Shown here one piece after another: positions 60,736 through 64,000 of a stretch of 64,000 bases of DNA. Position 1 is the stretch's first letter. Each line of letters opens with the position of its first letter. The stretch spans positions 62,001-126,000 of the forward strand of contig WACJ01000266.1 in the NCBI GenBank assembly GCA_008973525.1. The letters are read 5' to 3'. A program made the position numbers and the translations under genes. The notes below the pieces were generated by a model. It saw nothing but the letters and a program-made list of their open reading frames with translations, was not told where the DNA came from and did not search any database. Source of the DNA: Stenopsyche tienmushanensis. Taxonomy: Eukaryota; Arthropoda; Insecta; Trichoptera; Stenopsychidae.

Positions 60736-61985
60736 AATTCAAATCAAAATTAATATCAATTAAATGTTCAATCAAAGATTTAGAGAACTTCGCATGGAAC
60801 TGAACTGAAAACAGATAAAACCGTTACTTTTGCCGGAATGAAAACCGCAACCGACCCGATATAAATATTCGGAACTGAACCGAAACTGAAAAACATAACG
60901 GTTCAAAGCCCTGGTCAGCTGTATTATTCATATCATATATGCTCGGCGTTGAAAGTATTTTATATAAGTGAGCTATGAGCCATAAGAATAATGTCATAAT
61001 GGTATGAGACGGATGTTGGATTTTTCAATGATGATTTTTCTCTATTTTATATTTATAACGCGGTTATATTAGTCAAAAAGACGAGTTTTCTCAATATATA
61101 TTTCCGCATTATCAGCATTGCTCGTCTGATTAGCAGCATTCAACGTGTTTTTAACCTTCTCAAAGTTTTCTATTTCGGTCCATATTTCAGCCACATCCAA
61201 TGGATCTGTATAAAGCACTCATTTTTCGTCGGATCTCACTTTTTTGTGAGCCTAATTATAGAGAAGCTGCTAACAAAAGGCGTAAATCAGTCATTTGCTA
61301 GGCGTGCGTGGTGCTCACTTGTTAGCTACTTTCATGTTCCTTGACAGGTGTTTTCTTTCCCCGTTTACATCTCTTTTGCTAAATTGTGGATAATTTTAAA
61401 GTCCCAGTGAAGTTTATGTTAAGCCACGTTCTGAACCAGTGGAGAAGTCTGCTTTTATTTTAGTAACGTTTTCTCATTAGCTTATTTATAGCCACTTGCG
61501 CAACACGCCCGAATGCATCACAATTTAGCCGCTTTTGCATCGCCAACTCACAAAACCGAAATTAATCCCTCATGAGTGCGTCGATATGCATCGAAACGGA
61601 TCAAACTATGTAAGAATAACATCGATTCCGTCATCGGTTCCGGGCGGTGCTCGTAAATCTTCGCTGGTGTATGGCCTCGCCAATATCGCTGGGCAGTTGA
61701 TTCGTCTTTAGGCCCCTAGCTTGAGCCAAATAATTTTTGAGGCCCTCAAATGAGCTTTGAAAATAATTGAAACTGTCCATTTGATTGTTTTGTCTCAAAA
61801 TAAACAAGCGGATTATCGTCTGACGTGATCTAAAACTGTCGATAATCAAATGGATGGCTGAAAATACAATTAGATTCGAGCCATTCCTCCTTTTAAACTA
61901 GTTCGTTTTTGTGCAATATCATTTCATTTGACAGTAAAACATGAACAATGAGATCCAATCGTCTTCAAAAATGAACTCGCTTTAA
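60736..61985. other. Unassigned spacer with AACCG-rich hAT end
   Basis: 60787-60913 is AACCG/AACTG-rich and ends ACGGTTCAAAGCCCTG, a hAT terminus of the family at 48387 and 55206. The rest is unrecognised. Confidence 0.45.
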
Positions 61986-62680
61986 CCCTTCTGTCAATAA
62001 GATGGTCTGTCCAGACCATTTTGCTTTTGCGATAAGTTTTTTTTTAAATAGTAGCTATGTATAGATCCTACCCAAACTTCCTGACTTTGTTCATTGAAGG
62101 GTTTTGCAGAATTTAGAGTTAAAAAATTTCGGGATCCTTGTGTTTCGAGAAAAAAATATATTTCTATTTATACCCCCAAAGTAAATAAAAGTGATCTGAC
62201 CAGATCCAACCAGATCTGACATGTTCCATAAGGAAATCATATTTCTCATGTTGATCTGCGTGTGTAAACACGTATAGGTATATTGTATAGGTATCCTGTA
62301 TACTGGAAAAGAAGGAGGCCAGATAGCAGTTAAATTAGGTGAAAATGGGCTACTGGAATTAAGTACAAAGAAAGTGGGAGGACGATTATTGCTGACAATT
62401 ATTTTACAATTTTTAATAGCATGGAAAAACTGCAGTAGGTAGGGCTTGCTTTTGTTGGGACTATCTGCCGGAATAAAAATGCATTCCGAAAGAAATGTTT
62501 CCAGAACATCATCGTCCAATATATTCATCCGTGTTCGGATTTACAGACAATGATGCAAATGCTTCATACGTTCCGAAAAAACCAAAAGCTGTTATCCCAT
62601 TATCGACCATCCAATATGATACCGAAGTTGTTGGAGAAGCCCACGAGGCTAGTTTTCAAGCTAGCAGAGCAAGCAAGTGA
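61986..62680 (+). pseudogene. piggyBac-like relic with terminus
   Basis: TTAA (61982-61985) is followed by CCCTTCTGTCAATAAGATGG and an internal palindrome ATGGTCTGTCCAGACCAT. The + frame 62495-62680 reads FGFTDNDANASYVPKKPKAV, then IPLSTIQYD, resembling the piggyBac segment (SYVPKK.K.VILLSTMHHD) before the third catalytic Asp. Truncated on both sides. Confidence 0.6.
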
Positions 62681-63359
62681 TGGTAAGCTAGTAGACTGGT
62701 ATCTCTAGTATCGTTTTTGAGCTAAAAAATATCCTAAAATCAAAGCTTATCTGCTAGATTGGCTGGTTTGTTGGCATGCTGCTTATTCTACTTGCTTGAA
62801 AAGTGTTCTTTTGTGCATTGGGCATAAAGCATTGCAGATTTTTTCTGCAATATGCTGCATACTGCAGCATTGACATCATTCATAGTTTATATTATAAGGC
62901 AAAAGGTTTAACGAAAGTAAAAACTCGGGTGTTAATAAACTCCCACTACTATATTTTTGAGAATATAATAGAATTGCATATGTCAATTTTTTACGCAAAA
63001 ATCAAACAATTACCATTTGAATCAACAATTCGCATATTTGCCCACAATTCATCATCAAAAATTGATTTCATTGTTTGCGCCATGAGCCTTTGTCAGATTT
63101 CTCATAACAATCAATATTTAGCAAGTCCTCCATTACATTTTTGCGTTCTGTCCAAGACGACAGCAATACGTAATTGAGTTTTCGTGTATCCAAATATCTT
63201 TGATTAGTGTTTATCTGCAGCTTTGTTCTTGAGAACGACCCAAAGATTCCCTATGAAAACTTGAATTTTTCTCACTTCAAAGTTCTCATAAATTTTGCAC
63301 CTTTGCGTTGTTTTAACTTATCCTACTAGGAATATTCGGAACCATGCTAGCCCGCTCAA
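62681..63359. other. Unassigned spacer
   Basis: A 124-codon + frame (62803-63177) is the longest here but has no recognisable domain and ordinary AT-rich composition. Confidence 0.35.
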
Positions 63360-63455
63360 CTAAAGCCCTAAAAGAGAACGGAGCGGCCACAAAGTCTGTG
63401 TGTCCAATCGGTCCGCTTTTCGGACCGCTGATATGACGAACGAGCGCCGCGCAAC
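63360..63455. repeat. Short dispersed repeat with GGTCCG hairpin, copy 3
   Basis: Same blocks as 4206-4310: AGAGAACGGAGCGGCCACAA, then GGTCCGCTTTTCGGACC (perfect stem) and GCTGATATGACGAA. Confidence 0.6.
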
Positions 63456-63877
63456 GGACGCCATACGAATGATTATGAACTCTAGTTACAAAACGAAGTT
63501 GTCCAGAGAAGACTAATCGGGTGGGTTATTTAAATTTGCTTTATTTAAAACTGTGGTTGCCTATATATTCATATCTTGTTATTAAAGGATGACGGTGGTT
63601 TCATTCAATTAAAATTTTAAAACTATAAAATAACTGATATATTGAATTTATTCGGATTTGATTCAATATTAAAAGCATTGCACAAATATTTCTTCAACTA
63701 TTCCTCTTCAACATTTATTTCTGCCGCGAGATTAGGATCCATCCTAGTTAACCCTTTGAGTAATGTTCTAATTTTAAATCATCATAAACTTAGATGCCAT
63801 ATTTGTATGTCCGCCACTTATCATCCGTACGAATCCACTTATCTGTCAAGACCTTTGCAGTGTGCATGAAACTTGTG
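63456..63877. other. Unassigned spacer
   Basis: TTAACCCTTTGAGTAATG at 63749 resembles a piggyBac terminus; nothing else is supported. Confidence 0.35.
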
Positions 63878-64000
63878 CAGGGCCGTAACAAGGGCGTGGC
63901 AAAGCAGGCACCCGCCACGGGCGCAACTGGGCTTGGGGCGCAAAACAAATACCGACCCGGTCGAGTCATGGTTTTTATTTTACTCAACCATTCTACTTTA
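63878..64000. mobile_element. hAT-type MITE, cut by window end
   Basis: Starts CAGGGCCGTAACAAGGGCGT, the same family as 49650 and related to 38493-38818. The upstream 8 bases AACTTGTG would be the target duplication. Confidence 0.65.

Noticed and set aside
62091..62528. 145-codon minus-strand frame
   Set aside because: It crosses the piggyBac-like relic, shows no known domain and has no supporting start context.

Overview
The window looks like AT-rich, non-coding nuclear DNA from an animal, most likely an arthropod and probably an insect. The evidence is the kind of repeats present: mariner/Tc1, pogo, piggyBac-like, Kolobok-like (TTAA) and several hAT families, an R1-clade and an RTE-like LINE, and LTR-retrotransposon LTRs. 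All are decayed, many sit inside one another, and none has an intact reading frame. I found no convincing single-copy host gene, rRNA, tRNA, CRISPR array, operon or bacterial gene. Species cannot be named from sequence alone.

Layout. 0-5.5 kb: a TTAA-flanked DNA transposon, a hAT-derived composite repeat, a mariner relic and copy 1 of a dispersed palindrome-rich repeat, here called the CTCG family. 5.5-9.5 kb: piggyBac-like ends and a minus-strand LINE. 9.6-16.7 kb: a compound tandem array whose unit is CTCG element + BED-type hAT fragment + LTR. One junction still holds an LTR element split by a hAT copy, and the next holds a solo LTR. 17-29 kb: Tc1-like and piggyBac relics, TA-flanked MITEs, and two deleted mariners, one of them inserted inside an older mariner. 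29.4-35 kb: a three-level nest (R1 LINE inside a hAT element inside a BED-hAT relic). 38-42.1 kb: pogo elements, one split by a TA-flanked MITE, and a small hAT element with 8-bp target duplications. 45.4-48.9 kb: mariner, an inverted CTCG copy, a pogo C-terminus interrupted by the second TTAA transposon, and a hAT 3' end. 49-64 kb: further hAT, mariner, LTR and piggyBac relics plus a GC-rich insert inside a mariner.

The genes do not work together; the window records successive insertions. Several target-site duplications and empty sites can be read directly, which gives relative ages. The least explained object is the CTCG family: six copies, built from many short CTCG...CGAG palindromes, each with a 93-108 nt hairpin whose arms show a compensatory base-pair change between copies. 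It has no recognisable transposase, terminal repeats or tRNA-like head, and is the best candidate here for something undescribed.
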